Source of the DNA: Gemmatimonadales bacterium
GTDB taxonomy: Bacteria > Gemmatimonadota > Gemmatimonadetes > Palauibacterales > Palauibacteraceae
DNA: 42,276 bases
Assembly: GCA_009838765.1 (NCBI GenBank)
Contig: VXQX01000034.1
Span: 11,137 to 53,412 of the forward strand
Reading direction: 5' to 3'
The position numbers were made by a program, and so were the translations under genes. Shown here in pieces: positions 1 through 8,342 of this stretch (within the stretch, counting starts at the first letter, position 1; each line of letters begins with the position of its first letter). The notes beneath the pieces are model-generated. The model made no database searches and was not told the DNA's origin. It saw nothing but the letters and a program-made list of their open reading frames with translations.

Positions 1-96
1 GATGTGCGATCCGTGAGCGACAATATCCTGCTTATTGGCGATATTTCGGGGACATATACCGAGACCGCGCTCGTTTCAGATGTAGGCGGCGCGCGT

Positions 97-705
97 CTAG
101 AGGTCGGAAGCGAACACGGTTGCGAGGTCGATCACGCCTACTTCCTCGGTGCCGAGCCTGACGGGGAGGGTCTCTGTGAAGCGCTCGGGCTCACTTCCGA
201 ACCTCCACACGTCGACGGCGTTCTCGTCGGGGTCGACGATCCAGTACTCTCTCACGCCCTGACGCTCGTAGAGGCGGAGCTTGAGGCCGCGATCGCGCGC
301 TGCGGTAGTCGGTGAGAGGATTTCGACCACGAGGTCGGGCGCCCCGACGATCCCGGCCTCCCCGATGATCCCCCGACGCTCGTTGGACACGAACATGAAG
401 TCCGGCTGAACGCCCTCGCCCGTCGCCGGGAACTCGACCCCGACGGGCGCCCAGAACAGCTCGCCGCATTCCGGCCTGTGGAGGAGGGGTTTGAGGGCTT
501 CGTAGAGCGCCCTCGTGAGGCGATGGTGACGGATCGACGGGGCGGGGGTCATGTAGATGTCGCCCTCGATCGCCTCGTAGCGATTGCCGTCGTCCGGCAT
601 CTGCTGGACGTCCTGCCAGGTGATCGAGGGAAGCTGCATGGTCGACACATCATAGCTCCGGGCGGGAGTCGTCTCCAAGTCCGACTCCACCATGCCGAGC
701 GCCAT
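97..705 (-). CDS. Uma2 family (DUF820) PD-(D/E)XK nuclease-fold protein
   Basis: The 202-residue product has the Uma2/DUF820 layout: an N-terminal segment ending in PDDGNRYEAIEGDI (about 37-50), then a restriction-endonuclease-like core. The acidic and lysine residues of the PD-(D/E)XK fold are visible: D102 in the VQPDFMF strand, E128 in PDLVVEILSP, and K142 in GLKLRLYE. The family tryptophan motif YWIVDP follows at about 154-159. The ATG at 705 was chosen because GAAGG lies 7 nt upstream of it; ATGs at 693 and 639 are alternatives with poorer ribosome sites. No partner gene is adjacent: the next gene is divergent. Uma2 proteins are common, often multicopy, and mostly of unknown biological role, so nuclease activity is inferred from the fold only. 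Confidence 0.88.
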   Translation of the reverse strand: MALGMVESDLETTPARSYDVSTMQLPSITWQDVQQMPDDGNRYEAIEGDIYMTPAPSIRHHRLTRALYEALKPLLHRPECGELFWAPVGVEFPATGEGVQPDFMFVSNERRGIIGEAGIVGAPDLVVEILSPTTAARDRGLKLRLYERQGVREYWIVDPDENAVDVWRFGSEPERFTETLPVRLGTEEVGVIDLATVFASDL

Positions 706-830
706 CAACCCGCCTTCAACGCCTCCCGCCGTGCGGGGCCGTTGGGTCTTGTCAGCCGGGGTTTCTCGGCGCACCGTGCTTGCCCGGCACATTCCCGGCA
801 GCCGTCCCACTCAACCCGGCGAGGCACACC

Positions 831-3800
831 ATGCGCGTCCGATCCTTCTGCGCGTTCTTCGCGCTTCTCATCCTCTCGCTTCCGGCCGTCGCTCCGCTGG
901 CGGCGCAGGCGGCTCCCGATCCGGCCGCCTACGAGACGCTCCGGTGGCGGAACATCGGTCCCGAGGGGAATCGCTTCAGCGCGGCGGCGGGGATTCCCGG
1001 CCAGCCGTACACCTACTACGTGGGCGCGGCCTCGGGCGGGATCTACAAGACGACGGACGGCGGCGTGAACTGGGACGAGATGTTCGACGACCAGCCGGTG
1101 CAGTCGATCGGGTCGCTCGCCGTCTCTCCCACGGACCCCAACATCGTCTGGACGGGGACGGGAGAGGGGAAGATCCGGAGCCACGTCTCCATCGGTCAGG
1201 GCGTCTACAAGTCCACCGACGCGGGAGAGACCTGGACCCTCATGGGGCTCGAGCCCACGGGACGGGTTCCGCGCCTCGTCATCCATCCGACGAACCCGGA
1301 CATCGTCTACGTGTGCGCGCTGGGCCACGCCTACGGACCGCAGCCGGAACGCGGCGTCTACCGCACCACCGACGGCGGGGAGAGCTGGGAGCACGTCCTT
1401 TTCATCGACGAGGACACGGGGTGCTCGGACATCGCGATGGACCCGACGAACCCGCGCGTCCTCTTCGCGGGCACCTGGCAGCTCGAGATCCACACCTGGG
1501 GGCGGACGAGCGGCGGTCCGGGCGGGGGCCTGCACGTGTCGCGCGACGGCGGGGACACATGGGAGAAGCTGAACGGGCCGGACAACACGATCGGCCTGCC
1601 GAAGAAGCCGGTCGGCAAGGTCGCCGTGGCGATCGCCGCCTCGAACACGCAGCGGGTGTACGCGATGCTCGAGACGGGGGACGGGATCCCGTGGGACGGC
1701 CAGCCCACCGAGGACGGCCAGTTGTGGCGCTCCGAGGACGGCGGCCGCACGTGGGCGCTCATCACCCGCAACCGCAACGCGATGGGGCGGCCGCACTACT
1801 ACTCGCGCGTCGTCATCTCGCCGGATGACGAGGACGAGGCCTACTTCCTCACCGCCTCGTTCACGGTGTCGACGGACGGGGGACGGACGCTGGACGTGAT
1901 CCCGCGGGCGCAGGCGCCGGGAGGCGACCACCACGACATGTGGATCGATCCCACGAACCCGGACCGCATGATCGTGGCGCACGACCAGGGGCTCTCGATC
2001 TCGATCAACCGCACGAAGACGTGGTTCCGTCAGCGGCTCACGAACGCGCAGATGTACCACGTGACGGTGGACAACGCGGTCCCCTACAACGTGCTCGGGA
2101 ACAAGCAGGATGAGCCGACGTATCGCGGCCCCAGCAACAGCCGGATCCTCGGCGTCCGGCGGATCAACCACATCCCGCGCGGCATGTGGCACCACGTCGG
2201 GGGCGGCGAGAGCGGCTTCGCCACCCCGGATCCGACCGACCCCAACGTCGTGTGGTCCTCGGCCTCGGGGTCGGGAATGGTGGGCGGGATCGTCGTCCGC
2301 TACGAGGAGGAGCGCCGCCAGTACCGGCCCGTCGAGGTGTGGCCGGAGCAGAGCCGCGGGCCGGCGTCCGGAGTCCGCTACCGCTTCATCTGGGACGCGC
2401 CGGTCCACATCTCCCCGCACGACAACGAGACGGTCTACGTGGGGAGCCAGCACGTCCACCGCACGCGGAACCGCGGGCAGAGCTGGGAGGTCATCAGCCC
2501 GGACCTGACGCTGAACGACCGGAGCCGAATGGGGCTCTCGGGCGGGCTCACGGGCGACAACATCGGCGTCGAGTACGCGGGCACCGTGTTCGGGATCGCG
2601 GAGTCGCCCATCGAGGCGGGCCTCATCTGGGCGGGGACGAACGACGGCAAGCTCCACATCACGCGGGACAACGGGGCGAACTGGACGGACGTGACGGGCA
2701 ACGTCGCCGGGCTGCCGGAGTGGATCGCCGTGCGCAGCATCGCGCCCTCCCGCTACGACGCGGGCACGGCCTACATCGCGGCAGACGGCCACCAGGTGAA
2801 CATCCGCGACCCGCACGTCTACCGGACGCGCGACTTCGGCGCCTCGTGGGAGAAGATCACCGACGGGATCCCGCCCAGCATGCTGAGCTACACGAAGATC
2901 ATCGTCGAGGATCCGGTGCGGCGGGGGATGCTCTACGTGGGAACGGAGAACGCGATCTACGTCTCCTTCAACGACGGGGACGACTGGCAGCCGCTGCAGA
3001 ACAACCTGCCGGCGGCGCCCGTGTCGGGGATCGTCGTCCAGGAGCACTTCAACGATCTCGTGGTGGGCACGTACGGGCGCGGGTTCTGGATCTTCGACGA
3101 CCTGTCGCCGATCCAGCAGATGACGCCGGAGGTGATGGCCTCGGCCTCGCACCTGTTCGCGCCGCGCGATGCGTACCGCTTCCGGCCCATCACGCCGCCC
3201 TCGATCCCGTACGACGATCCCACGATCGGCGAGGATCCGCAGTACGGCGCCTCGCTCAACTACTGGCTCGCGGCGGAGGCTTCGGAGGCGCCGACGATCG
3301 AGATCCTGGACGGGTCGGGGACGGTCGTGCGCACGCTGGAGGGGCCGAACCGGGCGGGCGTGAGCCGGATCCACTGGGACCTCCGGGATGAACCCAACGA
3401 GCCGATCCGGATGCTCACGTCGCCCAGGTACGCCGAACATATCGAGGTCGGCGACGAGGGGAGGCCGGCGCCCGGCGGACAGCAGATCTCGATTCTCATG
3501 CCGCCGGGGCAGTACACGGTGCGCCTCTCGGTGGACGGGGCGACGCACGAGCAGTCGCTGACGGTCCTCAAGGACCCGCATTCGGCGGGAACCGAGGCGG
3601 ACATCGCCGAGCAGCTCGCCTTCATCCGCGAAGTGCGGGAGGACGTGGTGCGGGCTGGTGATGCGGTGCACCGGGTGGAGGCGATGCGGGTGCAGCTGAG
3701 GACGCTGGCGCGGTTCGCGGAGGATGAGGATCTCTCCGCGTCGGTCGAGGACCTGCGGCAGAAGCTGATCGACCTGCAGGAGACGATGGTCGACCTGCGG

Positions 3801-4052
3801 CTCACGGGGCAGGGGCAGGACGGCGTCCGCTTCGAGGCGCGGCTCCTCCAGAAGCTCGGCTACCTGGTCGGTGCGCTCTCGATCGCGGACTTCCGGCCCA
3901 CGGACCAGGAGATGGAGGTGAAGGTGATCCTCCACGATGCGCTGGAGGCACACCTGGCCGAGCTGGAGGAGCTGGTGCGGACGGACGTCGCGGCGCTCAA
4001 CGAGACGCTGCGCGGCCTCGGCATGCTCATCATCACCGACGACGCGTTCTGA
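831..4052 (+). CDS. Exported VPS10/sortilin-type BNR-repeat beta-propeller protein
   Basis: The 1073-residue product begins with a signal peptide (Arg-rich start, hydrophobic 8-22, cleavage likely after AQA near 27). It then carries many BNR/Asp-box repeats of the S/T-x-DGG-x-x-W type, for example KTTDGGVNWDEMF, KSTDAGETWTLM, RTTDGGESWEHV and RTRDFGASWEKI. These are the blades of one or two sialidase/VPS10-like propellers covering roughly residues 35-770. A beta-sandwich-like segment (about 830-920) and a helical, charged tail (about 925-1060) follow. This is the architecture usually annotated as glycosyl hydrolase or VPS10-domain protein in Gemmatimonadota and Bacteroidetes. No catalytic glycosidase residues can be assigned, so it may be a binding or scaffold protein. 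The start at 831 is set by the signal peptide and a GAGG about 9 nt upstream; an in-frame ATG at 780 would bury the signal. Confidence 0.9.
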   Translation: MRVRSFCAFFALLILSLPAVAPLAAQAAPDPAAYETLRWRNIGPEGNRFSAAAGIPGQPYTYYVGAASGGIYKTTDGGVNWDEMFDDQPVQSIGSLAVSPTDPNIVWTGTGEGKIRSHVSIGQGVYKSTDAGETWTLMGLEPTGRVPRLVIHPTNPDIVYVCALGHAYGPQPERGVYRTTDGGESWEHVLFIDEDTGCSDIAMDPTNPRVLFAGTWQLEIHTWGRTSGGPGGGLHVSRDGGDTWEKLNGPDNTIGLPKKPVGKVAVAIAASNTQRVYAMLETGDGIPWDGQPTEDGQLWRSEDGGRTWALITRNRNAMGRPHYYSRVVISPDDEDEAYFLTASFTVSTDGGRTLDVIPRAQAPGGDHHDMWIDPTNPDRMIVAHDQGLSISINRTKTWFRQRLTNAQMYHVTVDNAVPYNVLGNKQDEPTYRGPSNSRILGVRRINHIPRGMWHHVGGGESGFATPDPTDPNVVWSSASGSGMVGGIVVRYEEERRQYRPVEVWPEQSRGPASGVRYRFIWDAPVHISPHDNETVYVGSQHVHRTRNRGQSWEVISPDLTLNDRSRMGLSGGLTGDNIGVEYAGTVFGIAESPIEAGLIWAGTNDGKLHITRDNGANWTDVTGNVAGLPEWIAVRSIAPSRYDAGTAYIAADGHQVNIRDPHVYRTRDFGASWEKITDGIPPSMLSYTKIIVEDPVRRGMLYVGTENAIYVSFNDGDDWQPLQNNLPAAPVSGIVVQEHFNDLVVGTYGRGFWIFDDLSPIQQMTPEVMASASHLFAPRDAYRFRPITPPSIPYDDPTIGEDPQYGASLNYWLAAEASEAPTIEILDGSGTVVRTLEGPNRAGVSRIHWDLRDEPNEPIRMLTSPRYAEHIEVGDEGRPAPGGQQISILMPPGQYTVRLSVDGATHEQSLTVLKDPHSAGTEADIAEQLAFIREVREDVVRAGDAVHRVEAMRVQLRTLARFAEDEDLSASVEDLRQKLIDLQETMVDLRLTGQGQDGVRFEARLLQKLGYLVGALSIADFRPTDQEMEVKVILHDALEAHLAELEELVRTDVAALNETLRGLGMLIITDDAF

Positions 4053-4081
4053 CCGGGCGCCTGGGGTCGCGCGGCGCCCGG

Positions 4082-4104
4082 GACGTTCCCGCGGGAACGT
4101 CTTT
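4082..4104 (+). terminator. Perfect palindrome, probable intrinsic terminator
   Basis: Positions 4082-4101 read GACGTTCCCGCGGGAACGTC. This is a perfect 20-base palindrome that can fold as an 8-bp stem with a CGCG loop, followed directly by TTT. It lies 30 bases after the propeller gene stop and 60 bases before the amidase start, where a terminator is expected. The T-tract is short, so efficiency is doubtful. A perfect palindrome could instead be a binding site for a dimeric regulator of the amidase gene. Confidence 0.5.
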
Positions 4105-4163
4105 CGGACCCGGCGCGGCGGCGGATCGGGCAAGAGTGCGCCGTTGACGAGAAGGGGATCGCC

Positions 4164-5804
4164 ATGATCGATCGACGAGGCTTCATCGGAGCCAGCGTTG
4201 CCGGAGGACTCGGCGCGGTGGCCGCGGCCTCGGGCTGCGCGCCAGAAGGCGGATCGGACGAGCCCGTCGCCGGCGACGCGAGCGGCGCGACGGCGGTGCC
4301 GCCCTTCGAGCTGGATGAGGTCACGGTCGACGAGCTCCAGGCGAGCATGGCGTCGGGCGAGCGCACGGCCCGCTCGATCGCCGAGTTGTACCTGGCGCGC
4401 ATCGAAACCCTCGACGGGCAAGGTCCCGAGCTGCGCTCGATCATCGAGACGAACCCCGACGCGCTCGCGATCGCGGACGAACTCGACGCCGAGCGCGCGG
4501 CGGGGAACGTGCGCGGCCCGCTGCACGGCATCCCTGTCGCGCTCAAGGACAACATCGACACGCACGACCGGATGACGACGACGGCCGGGTCGCTGGCGCT
4601 GGAGGGGTCCATCCCGCCGCAGGACTCGTTCGTGGCCGCCCGGCTGCGCGAGGCCGGGGCCGTGATCCTCGCCAAAGCCAATCTGAGCGAGTGGGCCTAC
4701 TTCCGCGGAATCAGGGCGACCTCCGGCTGGAGCGCGCGCGGCGGCCAGTGCCGGAACCCCTACGCGCTCGACCGGAACCCCTGCGGTTCGAGTTCCGGCT
4801 CCGGCGTCGCGGCGTCGGCGAACCTGTGCGCGCTCACGGTGGGGACGGAGACGGGCGGTTCCATCATGTGCCCCTCATCGAGCAATGGCATCGTGGGAAT
4901 CAAGCCCACCGTCGGGCTTTGGAGCCGGGCCGGCGTCATCCCCATCTCCCATTCACAGGACACAGCGGGACCCATGTGCCGGACGGTCCGCGACGCGGCT
5001 GCGCTTCTCGGTGCCTGCACCGGCGTGGACCCGCGAGATCCCGCCACCGCCGCGAGCGAAGGCCGCGCCAACGTCGACTACACGCAGTTCCTCGACCCGG
5101 CCGGGCTGCAGGGTGCCCGGATCGGGGTCGTGCGCAGCTTCCCCGGCTTCGACCCGCGCGTGCTCGAGCTGTTCGACGAGGCCGTCGAGGCGATGCGGGC
5201 CGAGGGCGCGGTCATCATCGACCCCGCCAACATGGACGCCGCGGCGTGGAACGACCCTCTCTCGCTCGTGCTGCTCGAATACGAGTTCAAGGCCGACCTC
5301 AACGCCTATCTCGCCGGGCTGGGTCCGGACGCCCCGGTGAGGAGCCTCGCCGAGGTCATCGAGTTCAACGAGCGGAACGCCGACCTGGAGATGCCGCATT
5401 TCGGCCAGGAACGTTTGATCGCGTCCCAGGCGAGGGGCCCGCTCACGGACCCCGAATACCTGAATGCCGTCGCCACCATCCAGCGTGCGAACCGGGAGGA
5501 TGGGATCGACCGCCTGGCGCGGGAGCACGATCTGGATGCGATCGTCGCGCCGACGCGCGACCTGCCGTGGCCGACCGACCACATCAAGGGCGACCGGCTC
5601 GATGGCGGATCGTCGGCCGCGCCCGCCGCGATCGCCGGTTACCCGGACATCACCGTGCCGATGGGGTTCGTGCGTGGGCTACCGACAGGAGTCTCCTTCT
5701 TCGGCCCCGCGTGGACGGAACCCACGCTTCTGCGGATCGCCTACGCCTACGAGCAGGCCACGAAGGCGCGCCGCGGCCCGACGTTCGCCCCAACCCTCGG
5801 CTGA
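4164..5804 (+). CDS. Tat-exported lipoprotein amidase (amidase signature family)
   Basis: The product (546 residues) opens with a twin-arginine signal, DRRGFIG at 3-9, and a lipobox ending at Cys25 (AASGC). It is therefore predicted to be exported folded and lipid-anchored. The rest is an amidase-signature enzyme with a Ser-cisSer-Lys triad: K128 in HGIPVALKDN, the cis-Ser in the CGSSSGSG loop (S209), and the nucleophile S233 in GTETGGSI. Such enzymes hydrolyse amide bonds; the substrate cannot be read from sequence. The length is normal for the family. The GatA subunit of the amidotransferase is unlikely because of the export signal and the lack of gatB/gatC beside it. AAGGGG sits about 8 nt before the ATG. 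It faces the DUF4097 gene convergently with 37 bases between stops. Confidence 0.93.
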   Translation: MIDRRGFIGASVAGGLGAVAAASGCAPEGGSDEPVAGDASGATAVPPFELDEVTVDELQASMASGERTARSIAELYLARIETLDGQGPELRSIIETNPDALAIADELDAERAAGNVRGPLHGIPVALKDNIDTHDRMTTTAGSLALEGSIPPQDSFVAARLREAGAVILAKANLSEWAYFRGIRATSGWSARGGQCRNPYALDRNPCGSSSGSGVAASANLCALTVGTETGGSIMCPSSSNGIVGIKPTVGLWSRAGVIPISHSQDTAGPMCRTVRDAAALLGACTGVDPRDPATAASEGRANVDYTQFLDPAGLQGARIGVVRSFPGFDPRVLELFDEAVEAMRAEGAVIIDPANMDAAAWNDPLSLVLLEYEFKADLNAYLAGLGPDAPVRSLAEVIEFNERNADLEMPHFGQERLIASQARGPLTDPEYLNAVATIQRANREDGIDRLAREHDLDAIVAPTRDLPWPTDHIKGDRLDGGSSAAPAAIAGYPDITVPMGFVRGLPTGVSFFGPAWTEPTLLRIAYAYEQATKARRGPTFAPTLG

Positions 5805-5841
5805 TCCCGGCCCGAGGTTGCGCCGGGTGCCTGCCCGAGTG

Positions 5842-6630
5842 TCAGCCGCCGCGGACGAGGGCAATGCTGCCGTTCACGGTGCTCACCTCGATTTCCGGTC
5901 CGCCGCCGCCGATCTCGCCGGATGCGGACTTGGGTCCCCACCGCCCGCGGATGGTGAGGGGAAAATCCGTGTCGATGGCGCCGTTGACCGTCCGGATTTC
6001 GACATCGGCATCGGTGCCGCTCGGGAGCACGAGCCGGATGCCTCCGTTCACCGTCTTGAAACGAAGGTCATCGGAGACTTCGCCGCCGAGCCGCGCCTCG
6101 ATCTCCCCGTTGACGGTCTCCGCGGACACCGGGCCGCTGCCTTCCACCGCGATCCCGCCGTTCACGGTCCGCGCCTCCACGTCATCGGCGATCCCCCGCG
6201 CCTCGATCTCCCCGTTTACCGTTCGGGCCTCGAGTTCGACGCCCGCTGGAACCTCGACCGTGAAGTGCACCTGCACGTCGTTGTTGTTGACGCTCATGCG
6301 GTAGTCGTCGCCCCGGCCGCACCGGTTCGGGTCGCGCCCGCGCCTCGTCGGGTAGACGGCGCAGATGAGGACGCCGCGCGAATCCTCGACGACCTCGATG
6401 CGGACCGAATCCGGGTCGTCGTCGTCCCACTGCTTCCTGGCCCGCACCCGGACCTCGCTGCCGCTCGCCGCGCTCGCCGTGACGGAGCCGTTCACGCCCC
6501 GGATCGTGACCGCGTCTCCGCGAACCACGGACCCCTGCCATTCGAAGTCCTGGGCCCGCGCCTCCGCCGCCCCCAGGCACACCAGCCATGCCGCCGCCGC
6601 GGCGAATCCTCGCGCTGTATTCCGCATCAT
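5842..6630 (-). CDS. Exported DUF4097-type beta-repeat protein (TVNG ladder)
   Basis: This 262-residue protein starts with a signal peptide (MMRNTARGF, hydrophobic 8-22, AEARAQ cleavage near 27). The mature part contains a ladder of short beta repeats with the core TVNGxI at 137, 155, 172, 193, 214 and 251, plus a divergent GVNG near 46-49. This pattern is typical of DUF4097/DUF4098 putative adhesin or autotransporter-like beta-solenoids. Two cysteines (about 90 and 104) lie in an insert between the first and second repeats and could pair outside the cytoplasm. The start at 6630 has GGGAG 4-5 nt upstream. A longer reading from an ATG at 6735 would run through an 18-bp tandem repeat and put about 35 charged residues before the signal, so I rejected it. 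It is the last gene of the sigma/anti-sigma unit. Its molecular function is unknown; a surface or periplasmic stress-related role is inferred from context. Confidence 0.85.
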   Translation of the reverse strand: MMRNTARGFAAAAAWLVCLGAAEARAQDFEWQGSVVRGDAVTIRGVNGSVTASAASGSEVRVRARKQWDDDDPDSVRIEVVEDSRGVLICAVYPTRRGRDPNRCGRGDDYRMSVNNNDVQVHFTVEVPAGVELEARTVNGEIEARGIADDVEARTVNGGIAVEGSGPVSAETVNGEIEARLGGEVSDDLRFKTVNGGIRLVLPSGTDADVEIRTVNGAIDTDFPLTIRGRWGPKSASGEIGGGGPEIEVSTVNGSIALVRGG

Positions 6631-6660
6631 GCTGCTCCCGTTCTCGTGGGGTTCGTAGCT

Positions 6661-6733
6661 GTCTCGTGGGTACTGGCCGTCTCGTGGGTACTGGCCGTCT
6701 CGTGGGTACTGGCTATCTCGTGGGTTCCTGGCC
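6661..6733 (-). repeat. 18-bp tandem repeat between the two DUF4097 genes
   Basis: Three consecutive copies of GTCTCGTGGGTACTGGCC (plus-strand reading) occupy 6661-6714; the third differs in its last base. A fourth, degenerate copy (ATCTCGTGGGTTCCTGGCC) runs to 6733. A further echo of TCTCGTGGG is seen at about 6642-6650, next to the ribosome site of the downstream gene. The stop codon of the upstream DUF4097 gene (6713-6715) lies inside the array, so the array makes up most of the 82-base spacer. It may have arisen by slippage of the 3' end of the upstream gene. It may also act in mRNA spacing or as a protein or RNA binding site. Confidence 0.9.
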
Positions 6734-7582
6734 ATCGAGGTCGGGGGTGCGTTCTCCCGGCCGGACGAGGAGGATGTCCCCGTCGAACGATTTCAGCGTC
6801 ACGGCGGCCGAGCCGTCGCCGACCGTAAACTCTCCTCCCCGCACGCTGCCTCCCTGGAACTGGACGGGGAAGGAGGGGTCGAGTTCTCCGTCGAAGGTGG
6901 ACACGGAGATGCGCGCGCCGGCGTTCTCGGGGACGGCGAACGTCACATCGCCGTCGTGGGTGCTGAGCGAGTAGCTGCCGTCGCCGTGAAGGGCGCCGTC
7001 GTACCAGACGTCGCCGTCCACCGTGGCGACGGAGATGGCGCGCGTGTCGGCGTTCGTGACGATGATGTCCGCGTCGATGCCGCTGATGCTCATGCCTCCC
7101 GCCACCTGATCGAGCCACACGTCGCCGTCCGTCACGCTGACCGTCGCGGATCCCGTGTTCGACGCCGTCACGGAGCCGTCCAGCGTGGCGACGCTGACGC
7201 TGGCGGCGCCGTCGATCTCCACATCTCCATCGGCTGTTCTCACGGTCACCGCGCCGCGGACGATGCCGGCGACCGTAACGTCGCCCTCGTGCCCGACCAC
7301 GCTCACGTCGACATCCTCGGGAAGCCACACCAGGAGGTCCGCGCCGTCGCCGCTCGGGCTCGAGCCGAGCCGAATCGCGCCGCCGGAGGACTGCACGAGA
7401 ACCCGGCCGTCATCGTCGTCGAGCACGACCCGCGCCTCGCGGCTGGCCGCGCCCATCACGCGGATATCTCCCTCGCGGTGTTCGATCTCGATGCGCGCGC
7501 CCTCGGGAACGATGAACGTGGTGTCGCGCGCGCCGGGGTTCGTCGCTACGAAGAAGGCCAGGGCCAACGTCGCCGGGGCCAT
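6713..7582 (-). CDS. Exported DUF4097-type beta-repeat protein (DGDV ladder)
   Basis: The product (289 residues) has a short hydrophobic N-terminus (MAPATLALAFFVA) that may be a signal peptide, although it lacks the usual basic n-region. It continues with a ladder of short beta repeats centred on GD or DG turns: EGDI at 37, EGDV at 99, DGDV at 118, DGS at 135, DGDV at 152, DGDV at 189, DGDV at 210, DGE at 231 and DGDI at 267. This is the DUF4097 putative adhesin type, a paralogue of the next gene in fold but with a different repeat core. Its ATG (7582-7580) shares one base with the anti-sigma stop (TGATG junction), implying translational coupling. The C-terminal codons and stop lie in the 18-bp repeat array. 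No enzymatic residues are evident. Confidence 0.83.
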   Translation of the reverse strand: MAPATLALAFFVATNPGARDTTFIVPEGARIEIEHREGDIRVMGAASREARVVLDDDDGRVLVQSSGGAIRLGSSPSGDGADLLVWLPEDVDVSVVGHEGDVTVAGIVRGAVTVRTADGDVEIDGAASVSVATLDGSVTASNTGSATVSVTDGDVWLDQVAGGMSISGIDADIIVTNADTRAISVATVDGDVWYDGALHGDGSYSLSTHDGDVTFAVPENAGARISVSTFDGELDPSFPVQFQGGSVRGGEFTVGDGSAAVTLKSFDGDILLVRPGERTPDLDGQEPTR

Positions 7583-8334
7583 CAGTCCGTCGCCGCGAGT
7601 TGTACGGCCTGGACAAGGAAATCCGACTTGCGTCGCATCGTGTTCTCCATGTGTTGTTGGATGTAGGGGTCATCGGGCAGTTCGAGCAGCGCCGCGCGCG
7701 CGTCCTCGATGGCCCGGTCGATCGTCACGAGTGCGCGGCGGATGCGCGCCACGGTCTCCGGTGGCAGCGGCCGCTCCGAATCGAACAGCACGCGCTCGAG
7801 TTCGGCGATGAGGCGGGCGTATTCCTCGGCGCTCGATCCTCCGTCGTCCAGCGTCGAGGTGTTTCGCACGGCCGGCGGCAGGAGCGACGGAGCCCCGATT
7901 CCCGGGAGCGCGCTCACCGTGCCGGGATTTCCGTCAACGTTGTCCCGCGCCACGGCCGTCCACACGAGGGCCCCGGAGAGCCACGCCAGCGCGATGCCGG
8001 CCGCGAGTTGCGGCGCGAAACGCGCCATGAGGCCGGCGGGCGGCCTGCGCCGGATCGGCGCGTCGGAGGCTTCGGGCGCCACGCCCGCGAGCCCGGCGGG
8101 CCGGGCACCGATCCGCGCCGCGATGCCGGGCCACAGATCCTCTGCCGGTTCGCGCGGCCCGAGGCTCGCGGCCCGGTCCACCACGGCCTCGAGTTCGGCG
8201 AGCGTCCGGGCGGAGTCCTCGCACCCCTCCAGGTGCCGTTCGATCAGAACCTCCTCCTCGACGCCGAGGTTGCCGTCGAGGTACTCCGAAAGACGGTCCC
8301 GAAAGCGATCCTTCCGCTGGTCTCGATCTGTCAT
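7582..8334 (-). CDS. Membrane anti-sigma factor with degenerate zinc-finger motif
   Basis: The 250-residue protein has an N-terminal anti-sigma domain (RLSEYLDGNL at 14-23, then IERHLEGCEDSARTL). A single transmembrane helix lies at about 107-128 and an extracytoplasmic part ends in a helical, charged segment. In zinc anti-sigma (ZAS) domains the motif is H-x3-C-x2-C; here H34 and C38 are present but the second cysteine is Ser41. The gene starts 8 nt after the sigma gene stop, with GAGG at the end of the sigma gene upstream of the ATG, and its own stop overlaps the next start. This order is typical for a sigma factor followed by its cognate inhibitor. The sensed signal is unknown; the two DUF4097 proteins downstream are candidates for targets or modulators. 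Confidence 0.82.
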   Translation of the reverse strand: MTDRDQRKDRFRDRLSEYLDGNLGVEEEVLIERHLEGCEDSARTLAELEAVVDRAASLGPREPAEDLWPGIAARIGARPAGLAGVAPEASDAPIRRRPPAGLMARFAPQLAAGIALAWLSGALVWTAVARDNVDGNPGTVSALPGIGAPSLLPPAVRNTSTLDDGGSSAEEYARLIAELERVLFDSERPLPPETVARIRRALVTIDRAIEDARAALLELPDDPYIQQHMENTMRRKSDFLVQAVQLAATD

Positions 8335-8342
8335 CGGCTCAA

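Noticed and set aside
1-96. Open plus-strand frame at the left edge of the window
   Set aside because: It runs on antisense into the Uma2 gene without any recognisable domain; too short and truncated to support a gene.
705-4565. Minus-strand open frame of 1286 codons antisense to the propeller gene
   Set aside because: The composition is Arg/Val/Asp-rich with no domain. It arises because GC-rich codons on the plus strand leave few stops in the opposite frame; the plus-strand protein has a signal and clear repeats.
6630-6735. Longer DUF4097 reading starting at 6735 with a PRDGQY repeat at the N-terminus
   Set aside because: The start at 6630 has a proper ribosome site and gives a normal signal peptide; the extension would place a charged repeat before it. 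It remains an alternative if the repeat is translated.
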